In this document: positions 33,747 through 43,023 of the stretch, piece by piece
How positions within the stretch are numbered: the stretch's first letter is position 1
How the letters are laid out: each line of letters opens with the position of its first letter
Source of the DNA: Enterococcus aquimarinus
Lineage (GTDB): Bacteria; Bacillota; Bacilli; Lactobacillales; Enterococcaceae
NCBI RefSeq assembly: GCF_001885765.1
Contig: NZ_JXKD01000014.1
Coordinates: 1-53,549 of the forward strand
Direction: 5' to 3'
Length of the DNA stretch: 53,549 bases
Position numbers and translations under genes: made by a program
Notes under the pieces: generated by a model
What the model saw: the letters and a program-made list of their open reading frames with translations, nothing else
Told to the model about the DNA's origin: nothing
The model's database searches: none

Positions 33747-34874
33747 TTGATTGAATCTAGACCACTTAGAGTAGCAATGATTATGGGGAAAATGATAGGT
33801 GGCGGTGTAGAGTCCGTAGTCATGAATTATTATCGATTTATTGATCGAGATAAAATTCAATTCGATTTTATTATAGATTCGGACTCTACACAGGTTCCGC
33901 GAACTGAAATCGAAAAATTAGGAGGAAGGATTTATGAGATTCCTCCATATCAAAATATTTTTAAATATTTAAAATCTTTAGATGATATTTTTAAAAATAA
34001 TAATTATCGTGTTGTTCACTCGCATATAAATACATTAAGTGTTTTCCCACTAAGTGTTGCAAAAAAAAATAAAATACCAGTTAGAATTGCACATAGTCAT
34101 AGTACTGCTTCAAGAGGTGAGTACAAAAAAAATATACTAAAAAATGTCTTAAGACCGTTTTCTAAAGTTGCTCCTACCCACTATATGGCTCCTACTATAC
34201 ATGCAAGTAAGTGGTTATTTGGAGAAAAGAATAGTAAAGATAAGACATTTATTTTGAAAAATGCTATAGATATCCAAAAATTTTCCTTTAATCGTAATAC
34301 AAGGAATGAACTTAGAAATAAATATGGTTACGATGATAATGATTTTATTATTGGTAATGTAGGAAGATTTGTTTGGCAAAAAAATCAGGAGTTTTTATTA
34401 TATGTTTTTAAAGAAGTTTTAAATGAAATTCCAAGCGCAAAATTGGTTTTAGTGGGTGATGGACCGCTAAAAAAAAATCTTCTGAATCTAGCGGTCGAGT
34501 TAAATATTAAGGATTATGTATATTTTATAGATAATTCGACTAACGTCGAAGATATATATCAAATTTTAGATTATTTTGTATTTCCTTCTAATTATGAAGG
34601 TTTAGGAATTGTAGCTATAGAAGCCCAAATTATGGGGTTACCGACTTTATGTTCAGATAGAGTTCCTAGAGAAGTTGAAGTAACTAATTTGTGTATGTTT
34701 CTATCTATAGATATTAAACCACACGAATGGGCGAAATGTATTATAGATACAAGTCAAAAATTTAAAAATAATAGTAGAGTTTCTAAAAAATCAGATATTC
34801 AATTTAACAATTATGATATCGAATGTGAAGCTAATAAGTTAGCGGATATCTATATTGAATTAGGAGAAGGCTAA
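33747..34874 (+). CDS. glycosyltransferase, GT4-like (EpsF type)
   Basis: A 375-residue GT-B fold enzyme. The N-terminal 'RVAMIMGKMIGGGVESVVMNYYRF' and the middle 'HSHINTLSVFPLSVAKK...RIAHSHSTAS' belong to the EpsF-like subgroup. The donor-binding half shows 'IIGNVGRFVWQKNQEFLL', 'LVLVGDGPL' and the E-x7-E region 'FPSNYEGLGIVAIEAQ'. The start is TTG at 33747 with RBS 'ggagga' 9 bases upstream. It shares one base with the next gene (TAATG). From here the DNA becomes markedly more AT-rich. Confidence 0.88.
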   Translation: MIESRPLRVAMIMGKMIGGGVESVVMNYYRFIDRDKIQFDFIIDSDSTQVPRTEIEKLGGRIYEIPPYQNIFKYLKSLDDIFKNNNYRVVHSHINTLSVFPLSVAKKNKIPVRIAHSHSTASRGEYKKNILKNVLRPFSKVAPTHYMAPTIHASKWLFGEKNSKDKTFILKNAIDIQKFSFNRNTRNELRNKYGYDDNDFIIGNVGRFVWQKNQEFLLYVFKEVLNEIPSAKLVLVGDGPLKKNLLNLAVELNIKDYVYFIDNSTNVEDIYQILDYFVFPSNYEGLGIVAIEAQIMGLPTLCSDRVPREVEVTNLCMFLSIDIKPHEWAKCIIDTSQKFKNNSRVSKKSDIQFNNYDIECEANKLADIYIELGEG

Positions 34875-36004
34875 TGATAAGAGTAATTTTATTTATAGAT
34901 AAATGGTCCTCTGGGGGTATAGAAACTTATTTACTATCACATTTAGAAAAAATGGATTTAAAAAAATATAATGTGAGAATTGTTACATCGAAGAAAATTA
35001 GTGACGTGTATGATTTTCGCTTAGAGAGCCTAGGTGTAGAATTAGTTGAACTATTGAATAAAGAATATTCTCCTGCATTAAGAAACATTGTATTGGTAAG
35101 AGCATTTAGACAATTTATCAAAGATAATGAAGCAGATATTATTCATTATCATATTTATAATGCTATTTCAATGATTTATTGTTATTTGGCTAGCAGAAAG
35201 ATAAGAATTCGAATTTTACATTCTCATAATTCGGATATCGAGCCTAGTAGAATGAGGAGACTAAAAGTAGCTATTCATAAAATAAGTCGAAATTTATTCA
35301 TTAAATACTCAACTCATCGTTGGGCGTGTTCAGAATTAGCAGGGAATTGGTTATTTGGAGAATCAGATTTTGAATATAAAAAAAACGGGATATTAGTCGA
35401 TTCATTTATATACGATGATATTAAAAGAAATGAATTTCGATTGAAAAACAAAATCGATAGTGAGACGATTGTTTTAGGAACTATTGGAAGAATGAATACG
35501 CAAAAAAACCAATATTTTTTATTAAAACTAATGAAAAAAATGAAGATAGCGAATCAAAATTGTAGGCTGTATATCGTTGGGGAAGGACCGCTTCGTACAG
35601 AGATAGAGAATTTTATAGAAATGAATAACCTCGATAATATTATTTTGTATGGAGTTACTAACGATATTCAAATGTTTTTATCAGGAATTGATATTTTTCT
35701 TCTACCTTCATTATTTGAAGGAAATCCAGTATCTGCTATTGAAGCCCAATCAAGTGGGGTAAAGACGATATTATCTAGTAAAATTACGAAATATGCAAAA
35801 ATTTTAGATAATACAGAGATTCTAGATATAGTTGATATTGATGAATGGTACAACAGTATTATAAAAAGTCAAGCTAATGATAATGATAGTGAGGAATTGA
35901 GACGAGAAGCGAATATAATTGTCCGAGAATCGGGTTATGCTGTAGAAGATACTGCAGAAAATATAACCAATGATTATTATCGATATTTTAAGGAGGGGAT
36001 TTGA
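34874..36004 (+). CDS. glycosyltransferase, GT4-like
   Basis: A 376-residue GT-B enzyme related to the preceding one: 'VILFIDKWSSGGIETYLLSHLEKM', 'RILHSHNSDIEP', 'VLGTIGRMNTQKNQYFLL', 'LYIVGEGPL' and 'LPSLFEGNPVSAIEAQSSG' with the conserved Glu pair. Its TAA/ATG overlap with the upstream gene and a short overlap region with the wzy-like gene imply one polycistronic message. Donor and acceptor are not predictable. Confidence 0.87.
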   Translation: MIRVILFIDKWSSGGIETYLLSHLEKMDLKKYNVRIVTSKKISDVYDFRLESLGVELVELLNKEYSPALRNIVLVRAFRQFIKDNEADIIHYHIYNAISMIYCYLASRKIRIRILHSHNSDIEPSRMRRLKVAIHKISRNLFIKYSTHRWACSELAGNWLFGESDFEYKKNGILVDSFIYDDIKRNEFRLKNKIDSETIVLGTIGRMNTQKNQYFLLKLMKKMKIANQNCRLYIVGEGPLRTEIENFIEMNNLDNIILYGVTNDIQMFLSGIDIFLLPSLFEGNPVSAIEAQSSGVKTILSSKITKYAKILDNTEILDIVDIDEWYNSIIKSQANDNDSEELRREANIIVRESGYAVEDTAENITNDYYRYFKEGI

Positions 36005-36006
36005 TA

Positions 36007-37200
36007 ATGCCCTATATTATTGTGTTTTTTCTATCCTCCTCACTAATGTATTTTTCAAATTCAAGGATTTTAAATAATAAATATAAAAATTCACATATTT
36101 GGTTTGTTATCTTATCAATTCTCATTGTTTCTATTTTTGCAGGTGTTCGTAATGATACAATAGGCACTGATATGAAAGTTTATGGGAATTACGTATTTTT
36201 GGATTCAATAAAATATTCTGATTTTTATTCATATTATACTAGCACGGTAGGTTGGTTTAAAGTAGAGCCATTTTATATGTTTATAAATTTTATTGCTTCT
36301 AGAATATCTACATCACCAGTCTTTTTTTATTTTTTTCTTTCGGTATTGATCAATACTTTAATGTATATGAGTATTATCAATTTTAATATAAAAAACCATA
36401 TAAATGTTGCAATGTCATGGATTAGTTATCTACTTATTTATTATGGATATACATTTAATCTTCTGAGGCAATCTTTAGCAATTGCTTTTTTATTTATCGG
36501 ATTTTCTTATTTATATAATGAAAAATATAAAATATCTAGTGTGTTTATTGTTATAGCGTCATTAACGCACTATTCTTCCTTAGTGGCTAGTTTACTAATT
36601 ATTTTTTCATACTTCTTGTTAAAGTTCGTTAAAAACAAGAAATTGGTTATATATTCAATAATAATTTTATCGACTATTTCTTTTATTGCCATTAATCCGA
36701 TATTAAAAATGTTAATTACTAGTAATTTATTGTCTGAAAAATATCTGATGTATATTAATAATTCAGGAGGATTAGGTTTTTCATGGAAATCGATAATATT
36801 GAAAGTTCCAGTTATATTTGTTTTTATTTATGCTTATAGATACTCAAATATTAATGATAGTAAAAATAATGATGATTACTTCTTCTTTTTATTCATTTTT
36901 ATTTTGGATTTTATTATTTATCAGTTGCGAATGATTAATGTAACATTTTCAAGAATGAGCCTGTATCTCCAGATCTATCAAGTGATATCTATCCCCTTTT
37001 TAATAAGCATAATGGAATCCTTTAAAATATTTGGGTTTGAGCTACCTTTGTCGAAAAAAAATGTAACGTTTAAAATACATAAAAATAGTATTGCTTGTAT
37101 TTATGTATTTTATCTAATTGCAGTTTGGTACTATCAAATAGTTCTAGTTGGTATTAATGAAATCTATCCGTATGTATCTGATATATTAAGAATTAAATAA
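36007..37200 (+). CDS. EpsG/Wzy-like polysaccharide polymerase
   Basis: A 397-residue integral membrane protein with about ten hydrophobic helices, rich in I, L, F and S. The conserved EpsG-type elements are 'IFAGVRNDTIGTDMKVYGNY' near residue 45-65 and 'YGYTFNLLRQSLAIAFLFIG' in the middle. Such proteins polymerise lipid-linked repeat units on the outer face of the membrane. The ATG at 36007, 9 bases after 'aaggagggg', is preferred over a TTG at 36001. It is the only polymerase candidate in the cluster. Confidence 0.85.
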   Translation: MPYIIVFFLSSSLMYFSNSRILNNKYKNSHIWFVILSILIVSIFAGVRNDTIGTDMKVYGNYVFLDSIKYSDFYSYYTSTVGWFKVEPFYMFINFIASRISTSPVFFYFFLSVLINTLMYMSIINFNIKNHINVAMSWISYLLIYYGYTFNLLRQSLAIAFLFIGFSYLYNEKYKISSVFIVIASLTHYSSLVASLLIIFSYFLLKFVKNKKLVIYSIIILSTISFIAINPILKMLITSNLLSEKYLMYINNSGGLGFSWKSIILKVPVIFVFIYAYRYSNINDSKNNDDYFFFLFIFILDFIIYQLRMINVTFSRMSLYLQIYQVISIPFLISIMESFKIFGFELPLSKKNVTFKIHKNSIACIYVFYLIAVWYYQIVLVGINEIYPYVSDILRIK

Positions 37201-37221
37201 AATGAGACTTGAGGTTTTTAT

Positions 37222-38166
37222 ATGAAATTGAGTGTAATATTACCTGTTTACAATGTAGAAAAGTATCTAGATAAGTCAATGACTTCTTTAACTAATCAAA
37301 TAGTGGATGACGTGGAAATTATTCTAGTCGATGACGGTTCTACTGACAGTAGTCTAGAAAGAATGCGAGAATGGGAATTACTTGACAATAGAATTACTGT
37401 TGTGAGCAAAGTGAATGAAGGTAGTGGGTTTGCTAGAAATTATGGATTAGGAATAAGTAAAGGTGAATATGTCTATTTTATGGATCCTGATGATTGGATT
37501 GAAGATGGTTTTTTCGAAAAAATATTGTCAATTATATCTCATAAAGAAGTACAATTTATTGGATTTGGACATAATATTTATAAGGGAGATAGATTAATAA
37601 AAACGGTTAAGAGTAATGATACTTTTGAAATAAATGAAATAGAAATGAATACATCTTCTTTTAATAAAATATTTAATTCAATTAGCTTGTTTGAGGTATG
37701 GAATAAAGTTTATAATCGTAAATTTTTAATAGATAATCAATTAGAATTTACTAATATGAAGAATGGACAAGATGCATATTTTAATATTGAAGTTGCTAAA
37801 AAAATTAATCATATTTTGATTCTAAAAGACACTTTTTATAATTATTATGCTTCCAGAGAAGGATCTTCACAAAATTCTTATTATAGTTATGAGAGGTTTG
37901 AGAATAGTATTAAAATAGCTCTTAATTATGAAAGTCTATATAAAAAATATAGTTCTTCTGAAAGTGAACCTAATGTTTATTGGATAAATACTTTTTATAC
38001 TTCTATTAGACAAAATATTAAAGAAAATGAAAACTTTTTATGGCGTAAAGATTTATTCGATGAAAAAATAGTAAAAATGTCAATCCAAGATGTTAAATAT
38101 ATAAAAAGTAAGATAAAACTAATTATACTTAAATATTTTCCTAAAAGATATTTGAAATATATTTAA
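37222..38166 (+). CDS. glycosyltransferase family 2
   Basis: A 314-residue GT-A enzyme with 'KLSVILPVYNVEKYLDKSMTSL', 'IILVDDGSTDSSLERM', 'NEGSGFARNYGLGISKGEYVYFMDPDDWIE' (DxD motif) and the later conserved 'EVWNKVYNRKFL' segment. This pattern is common in capsule and teichoic-acid glycosyltransferases such as CpsJ/EpsJ. A 73-bp gap without a clear terminator separates it from the next gene. Confidence 0.9.
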   Translation: MKLSVILPVYNVEKYLDKSMTSLTNQIVDDVEIILVDDGSTDSSLERMREWELLDNRITVVSKVNEGSGFARNYGLGISKGEYVYFMDPDDWIEDGFFEKILSIISHKEVQFIGFGHNIYKGDRLIKTVKSNDTFEINEIEMNTSSFNKIFNSISLFEVWNKVYNRKFLIDNQLEFTNMKNGQDAYFNIEVAKKINHILILKDTFYNYYASREGSSQNSYYSYERFENSIKIALNYESLYKKYSSSESEPNVYWINTFYTSIRQNIKENENFLWRKDLFDEKIVKMSIQDVKYIKSKIKLIILKYFPKRYLKYI

Positions 38167-38239
38167 ATGGTTAATATCTTTTCTGAGTAATACATCTTAA
38201 AAATAATGCGACTGTGTTTTTGGAAGGAGAACTTATGTT

Positions 38240-39406
38240 ATGAATATATCAGTTATAGGATTAGGTTACGTTGGGCTAGCTAATGCATTGCTATTAAGTC
38301 AAAGTGTAAATGTTAAAGCTTATGATATTGTAGAAGAAAAAGTTAATATGTTAAAAAAAAAGGAATCTCCAATAATGGATTCGGAGGTTAGTTTCTTTTT
38401 AAATAGAGAAGATTTATCAATTAAATTTATAAAAAATTTTAGAGATGCAGTTGTAGATACAAAATATTTGATTGTCGCCACTCCAACTGATTACGATGAA
38501 TCAAAAAATTATTTCAATACTTCTACTGTTGAAAATGTGATTGAGAAAGCGCTAAAAATCAATCCGGAAGTCATATTTATTATTAAATCAACCGTTCCAG
38601 TAGGTTATACAAGTGAGCTAAAGAAAAAATATAATACAGAAAACATTATTTTTTCCCCTGAATTTTTAAGAGAAGGAAAAGCACTAGAAGATAATTTGTA
38701 TCCTTCACGAATTATTGTGGGTGAAAAATCTGAAAGAGGACAAGAAATTGCGGATCTGTTTAATAATAATTCAGCTTCAAAAACTACGCCAATTCTATTA
38801 ACAGATTCTACGGAAGCAGAAGCAATTAAATTATTTTCTAATACCTATTTAGCCCTAAGAGTTGCTTATTTTAACGAGCTAGATACATATGCAGAAACAC
38901 GAAGACTAGACAGTCGCCAGATTATTGAAGGTGTTAGTCTAGATCCTCGAATTGGCTCGCATTATAATAATCCGTCTTTCGGCTACGGAGGATATTGTCT
39001 TCCAAAAGATACCAAACAATTGCGAGCAAACTATGAAGATGTTCCCAGTAATATCATTGGTGCTATAGTAGATGCTAATACGACTCGGAAAGATTTTATT
39101 GCTGAGCAAATATTAGCTAGAAAACCTCAAATCGTAGGTATATATCGTTTAACTATGAAATCAAATTCAGATAATTTTAGATATTCATCTATACAAGGTG
39201 TGATGAAACGCTTGAAATCGAAAGGAATCGAAGTTGTTGTATTTGAACCTACTTTAGATGAAGAATTTTTTTATCATTCGAAAGTAATCAAAAATTTAGA
39301 AGAGTTTAAGAGTATTTCTGACGTAATAGTTTCTAATCGTTATGAGATAGAATTAGAGGAAGTTCGTAGCAAGGTCTATACAAGAGATATTTTCGGTACA
39401 GATTAA
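38240..39406 (+). CDS. UDP-glucose 6-dehydrogenase (short capsule type)
   Basis: A 388-residue NAD-dependent dehydrogenase. The N-terminal Rossmann motif is '[16 protein letters not shown]', followed by '[10 protein letters not shown]', '[11 protein letters not shown]' and '[24 protein letters not shown]'. The catalytic Cys253 is in '[18 protein letters not shown]'. This is the HasB/Cap3A-like group that oxidises UDP-glucose to UDP-glucuronate. GalU at 47781 can make its substrate. A glucuronic-acid-containing, hence acidic, polymer is implied. A UDP-sugar other than glucose cannot be ruled out. Confidence 0.92.
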   Translation: MNISVIGLGYVGLANALLLSQSVNVKAYDIVEEKVNMLKKKESPIMDSEVSFFLNREDLSIKFIKNFRDAVVDTKYLIVATPTDYDESKNYFNTSTVENVIEKALKINPEVIFIIKSTVPVGYTSELKKKYNTENIIFSPEFLREGKALEDNLYPSRIIVGEKSERGQEIADLFNNNSASKTTPILLTDSTEAEAIKLFSNTYLALRVAYFNELDTYAETRRLDSRQIIEGVSLDPRIGSHYNNPSFGYGGYCLPKDTKQLRANYEDVPSNIIGAIVDANTTRKDFIAEQILARKPQIVGIYRLTMKSNSDNFRYSSIQGVMKRLKSKGIEVVVFEPTLDEEFFYHSKVIKNLEEFKSISDVIVSNRYEIELEEVRSKVYTRDIFGTD

Positions 39407-39482
39407 AAAGATAACGATGGACTATAGAATTATTATATATCGATAGCTATATTAATAATGAAATGAGTGAGATATTAGATTA

Positions 39483-40577
39483 ATGAAGATAATACATATG
39501 TTACCAAATGTTAATGTAAGAGTCACAGAATCATTTATTCAGTTTATAAGTGAGAATTTCGAAAGCGATAAGCATTACTTTAAGTTAGTTACAAAAAATT
39601 CTGTAATAGATTTAAATCTTAATAAACTTAAGAATGTGGAAATGATTCCCAATTTAAGTACAAAAGATATGTTAAATACGTGTTCTGAATATGATAAAGT
39701 TATTATTCATTATTTGAATTTTAAAACTATTGAAATTTTTAAGTTATTATTTCATCCCCAGATTTTTGAAAAAATAATATGGGTCGCATGGGGTGCAGAT
39801 CTATATCAGTGGAAAGAAAAAATAGAGGGTTCTCTGTCTAGGAGAGTTAGCTTATTAGCTAGAAATTTTATTGCGAAAAGCTTTAGGAGACGCATTAAAT
39901 ATTTTGTTGGTATTTTTCCACCAGATATAAAATATTTTAAAGATGAATTTCAAACTAACTCAAAAACTTTCTACGCTTCTTATGTAGGTAATTTATACAA
40001 TCCTTTGTATAAAAACAAACAAGATTTTGATGACTTAGAATATAAAATTACGCATGACAAAACTATTAATATTCAAATCGGACATTCTAGTACAAAAATT
40101 TTAAATCATCTTGAGAGCTTACAAGATCTTAAGAAATATAAAAATGAAAATATTAAAATATATTTGCCATTAAATTACGGAGATATGAATTATGGGGATA
40201 TTGTTGAATCGGAGGCAAATAAAATTTTTGGTGGAAAAGTTGAATGTATCAGAGAGATGATGTCGAAAGAAGAATATATGCAATATTTATCTACAATAGA
40301 TATTGCGATTTTTAATACTACTAGACAAATTGGATTAGGTAATATTAGTCCGATGCTATATATGAATAAAAAAATGTTTATGCCAAAAGATTCTGTTATG
40401 TATAATTTTTATAGAAGTCAAAATATCGATATCTGGGATTATAATAAAATTAAAAATTTGAGTTTTCACGAGTTTATAAAACCATTAAATTATAAAAATG
40501 GTACAAAATATATTGCTGAGAATGAACTGAATTTAGAACACAAGATTGAAATGTGGAATAAAGTATTTAAAGCTTGA
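39483..40577 (+). CDS. WecF-like glycosyltransferase (GT56), 4-amino-sugar transferase candidate
   Basis: A 364-residue protein resembling TDP-Fuc4NAc:lipid II Fuc4NAc transferases. Recognisable pieces are 'WVAWGADLYQWKE', 'INIQIGHSSTKILNHLESLQDL' (compare WecF 'IQIGNSA...NHLE'), 'IKIYLPLNYGDMNYGDIVESEANKIFG', 'MSKEEYMQYLSTIDIAIFNTTRQIGLGNI'. In enterobacteria WecF adds the dTDP-linked 4-acetamido-4,6-dideoxygalactose to a lipid-linked acceptor. The same cluster carries RmlA, RmlB and a sugar aminotransferase, which together could make a dTDP-4-amino-4,6-dideoxyhexose donor, so the assignment fits the context. Confidence 0.82.
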   Translation: MKIIHMLPNVNVRVTESFIQFISENFESDKHYFKLVTKNSVIDLNLNKLKNVEMIPNLSTKDMLNTCSEYDKVIIHYLNFKTIEIFKLLFHPQIFEKIIWVAWGADLYQWKEKIEGSLSRRVSLLARNFIAKSFRRRIKYFVGIFPPDIKYFKDEFQTNSKTFYASYVGNLYNPLYKNKQDFDDLEYKITHDKTINIQIGHSSTKILNHLESLQDLKKYKNENIKIYLPLNYGDMNYGDIVESEANKIFGGKVECIREMMSKEEYMQYLSTIDIAIFNTTRQIGLGNISPMLYMNKKMFMPKDSVMYNFYRSQNIDIWDYNKIKNLSFHEFIKPLNYKNGTKYIAENELNLEHKIEMWNKVFKA

Positions 40578-40595
40578 ATGAAATGAGGGAATATA

Positions 40596-42062
40596 TTGAA
40601 TAATAAACATTCAAAGGAATCAGTTCTTGCTTCTTTATTCTGGAAACTACTAGAACGCGGAGGTTCGCAAGGGATACAATTTATCGTCCAAATAATATTA
40701 GCACGACTCCTCGCCCCAGAACAATTCGGAGTAATTGCAATTGTGATGGTTTTTATTAACTTAGCTCAGGTATTTGTTCAAAGCGGATTTAGTACCGCAT
40801 TGATTCAAAAAAAGGATACTGATGACGAAGATTTCTCATCAATTTTTTATTTGAGTTTGATAATAGCATTATTATTGTATACCATAATTTTTTTTACAGC
40901 ACCTAGTATTTCGGTATTTTATAGGGAACCAATGTTATCTCCTATGTTAAGAGTGCTGTCTCTTATACTTTTTACAGGAGCATTGAATTCTGTACAAAAT
41001 GCGTACGTAGCTAGAAATCTAATGTTTAAAAAACTCTTTAAGAGTAGTGTAGGGGCAATCGTTATATCTGGCATTTTAGGAGTAACTGCTGCATACATGG
41101 GGATGGGTGTTTGGGCGCTAGTTATTCAGCAATTAAGCAATCAAATTTCTATATCTATTATTATGTGGTTTACTGTAAATTGGCGACCTAAGTTAGTTTT
41201 TTCTTTTAAAAAGGTTAAAAAGTTATTTTCTTTTGGCTGGAAATTATTGGCTTCTTCATTGCTCAATGTGCTCTACTTAGAGATTAGAACCTTATTCATA
41301 GGTAGAATATATAGTTCATCTGCTTTAGGTTTTTATAATAGAGGGGAGCAATTTCCTAAATTAATCGTCAATAATATTGACGGATCAATCCAATCAGTGA
41401 TGTTACCCACATTATCAGCATACCAAGATAATAAAATAAGAGCAAAAGAAATTATGCGCAGATCAATTGTTACTAGTTCCTTTCTTGTTTTCCCTATGAT
41501 GATAGGGATGGCAGTTGTAGCAGAACCATTAGTGGTGATTGTATTAACAGAGAAATGGCTTCCTGCGGTTCCTTTTCTCCAAATATTTTGTCTTTCATAT
41601 GCTTTAGTTCCGATACACACAGCAAATTTGCAAGCGATTAATGCGATGGGGCGAAGTGATATTTTTCTTAAACTTGAGATGATAAAAAAAACTGTCGGTC
41701 TTATCATACTAGGAATCAGCCTGCCTCTTGGCGTGTATGCGATAGCAATTGGACAATTATTCAGTGGTATTATCTCAACATTCATCAATGCGTATCCAAA
41801 TAAAAAATTATTAAATTATAGCTATAAAGACCAGTTAAGAGATATTTTCCCTTCATTTTTCATAGCATTAATTATGGGAGTTGTTGTGTATGTTTTTAAT
41901 TATTTGAATTTAGGAGAAGGAAAGATTCTACTTTTACAATTATTAACAGGAAGTCTTATTTATATGGGCCTAGCAAAAATTTTTAAAATAGACAGTTTTG
42001 ATTATCTTATAAATACAATGAAGCAATTGAAAAAGAAAAGAAGTGATTCTAATGTCAGATAG
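40596..42062 (+). CDS. Wzx-type oligosaccharide flippase
   Basis: A 488-residue polysaccharide-transport membrane protein with about 12-14 helices. The start 'SVLASLFWKLLERGGSQGIQFIVQIILARLLAPEQFGVIA' and 'ALIQKKDTDDEDFSSIFYLSL' are signatures of the WzxC/TuaB-like flippase family. It moves finished lipid-linked units across the membrane for the EpsG-like polymerase. The start codon is TTG (40596), with 'gaggga' upstream. Its last 11 bases overlap the next gene. Confidence 0.92.
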   Translation: MNNKHSKESVLASLFWKLLERGGSQGIQFIVQIILARLLAPEQFGVIAIVMVFINLAQVFVQSGFSTALIQKKDTDDEDFSSIFYLSLIIALLLYTIIFFTAPSISVFYREPMLSPMLRVLSLILFTGALNSVQNAYVARNLMFKKLFKSSVGAIVISGILGVTAAYMGMGVWALVIQQLSNQISISIIMWFTVNWRPKLVFSFKKVKKLFSFGWKLLASSLLNVLYLEIRTLFIGRIYSSSALGFYNRGEQFPKLIVNNIDGSIQSVMLPTLSAYQDNKIRAKEIMRRSIVTSSFLVFPMMIGMAVVAEPLVVIVLTEKWLPAVPFLQIFCLSYALVPIHTANLQAINAMGRSDIFLKLEMIKKTVGLIILGISLPLGVYAIAIGQLFSGIISTFINAYPNKKLLNYSYKDQLRDIFPSFFIALIMGVVVYVFNYLNLGEGKILLLQLLTGSLIYMGLAKIFKIDSFDYLINTMKQLKKKRSDSNVR

Positions 42063-43023
42063 TCTAATTAGAACCCCAATTAATCTATTGAATTATGAAC
42101 AAAATTTTAATCAATTTTATATTAAACGAGATGACTTACTCCCGTTTTCTTTTGGTGGTAATAAAGTTAGAATTGCAGAAGAATATTTTAATGATATGGA
42201 GAATAAAGGCTACGACTGTATTATTAGTTATGGTAGTAGTAAATCTAATTTAAATCGAGTTATTGCTAATATGAGTAAAGCTAAAAATATTCCTTGTTTT
42301 GTTATTTCTCCTGAAGAAATGGATAAAGATAAAGAAGAACAGACGTTTAATAGTATCATTGTTGAAAGTACGGGGGTCAATATAGTAAAGTGTAGTAAAA
42401 AGAATATTGCAAATACTATTGAAAAAACAATTAGTGCATGCTGTGAGGAAGGATTGAACCCCTATTATATCAATGGTGATAAATACGGTAATGGTAATAA
42501 GGTAACTCCAGTAAATGCATATATTAAAGCTTATGAAGAAATACTGGCATACGAAAGAATAAGTGGTATACATTTTGATTATATTTTTCATGCGTCTGGA
42601 ACTGGAATGACCCAAGCTGGACTAATTTGTGGGAAAATTATTAATAATGATATGAAAGAAATAATAGGAATATCTATTGCTAGAAATAGTGATCTAGGTA
42701 GATTACCAATAAGAGAAAGTGTTGAATCATATTTTAATAATACGATACTTAATAATGTGGATTCTCAAATATCCTTTACTGATAAATATAATTGTGGTGG
42801 ATATGGGAGATATAATAATCAAATAATAGAAATGATTGAGCAAATTTTTAATTATGACGGTATTTCTCTAGACCTAACTTATACTGGTAAAGCTTTTTGG
42901 GGAATGACACAGTATATAGTAGAAGAAAACATTATGAATTCCAAAATTCTTTTTATACATACAGGTGGAACACCACTGTTTTTTGATGATCTGAGTACCA
43001 AAAAATTAAAGGAGAGTATCTAA
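42052..43023 (+). CDS. PLP-dependent ACC deaminase / D-cysteine desulfhydrase-like enzyme
   Basis: A 323-residue fold-type II PLP enzyme. The pyridoxal lysine is Lys38 in 'LLPFSFGGNKVRIAEEYF', close to the 'GGNKxRK' of ACC deaminases and D-cysteine desulfhydrases. 'YGSSKSNLNRVIANMSKA' (compare 'QSNHCRA.A') and the phosphate-binding 'HASGTGMTQAGLI' agree; 'FIHTGGTPLFF' is the usual C-terminal motif. The true reaction is unknown. Embedded between the flippase and an ATP-grasp gene, with overlaps on both sides, it probably supplies or processes a small amino acid for glycan decoration. GTG at 42043 is an alternative start. Confidence 0.8.
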   Translation: MSDSLIRTPINLLNYEQNFNQFYIKRDDLLPFSFGGNKVRIAEEYFNDMENKGYDCIISYGSSKSNLNRVIANMSKAKNIPCFVISPEEMDKDKEEQTFNSIIVESTGVNIVKCSKKNIANTIEKTISACCEEGLNPYYINGDKYGNGNKVTPVNAYIKAYEEILAYERISGIHFDYIFHASGTGMTQAGLICGKIINNDMKEIIGISIARNSDLGRLPIRESVESYFNNTILNNVDSQISFTDKYNCGGYGRYNNQIIEMIEQIFNYDGISLDLTYTGKAFWGMTQYIVEENIMNSKILFIHTGGTPLFFDDLSTKKLKESI

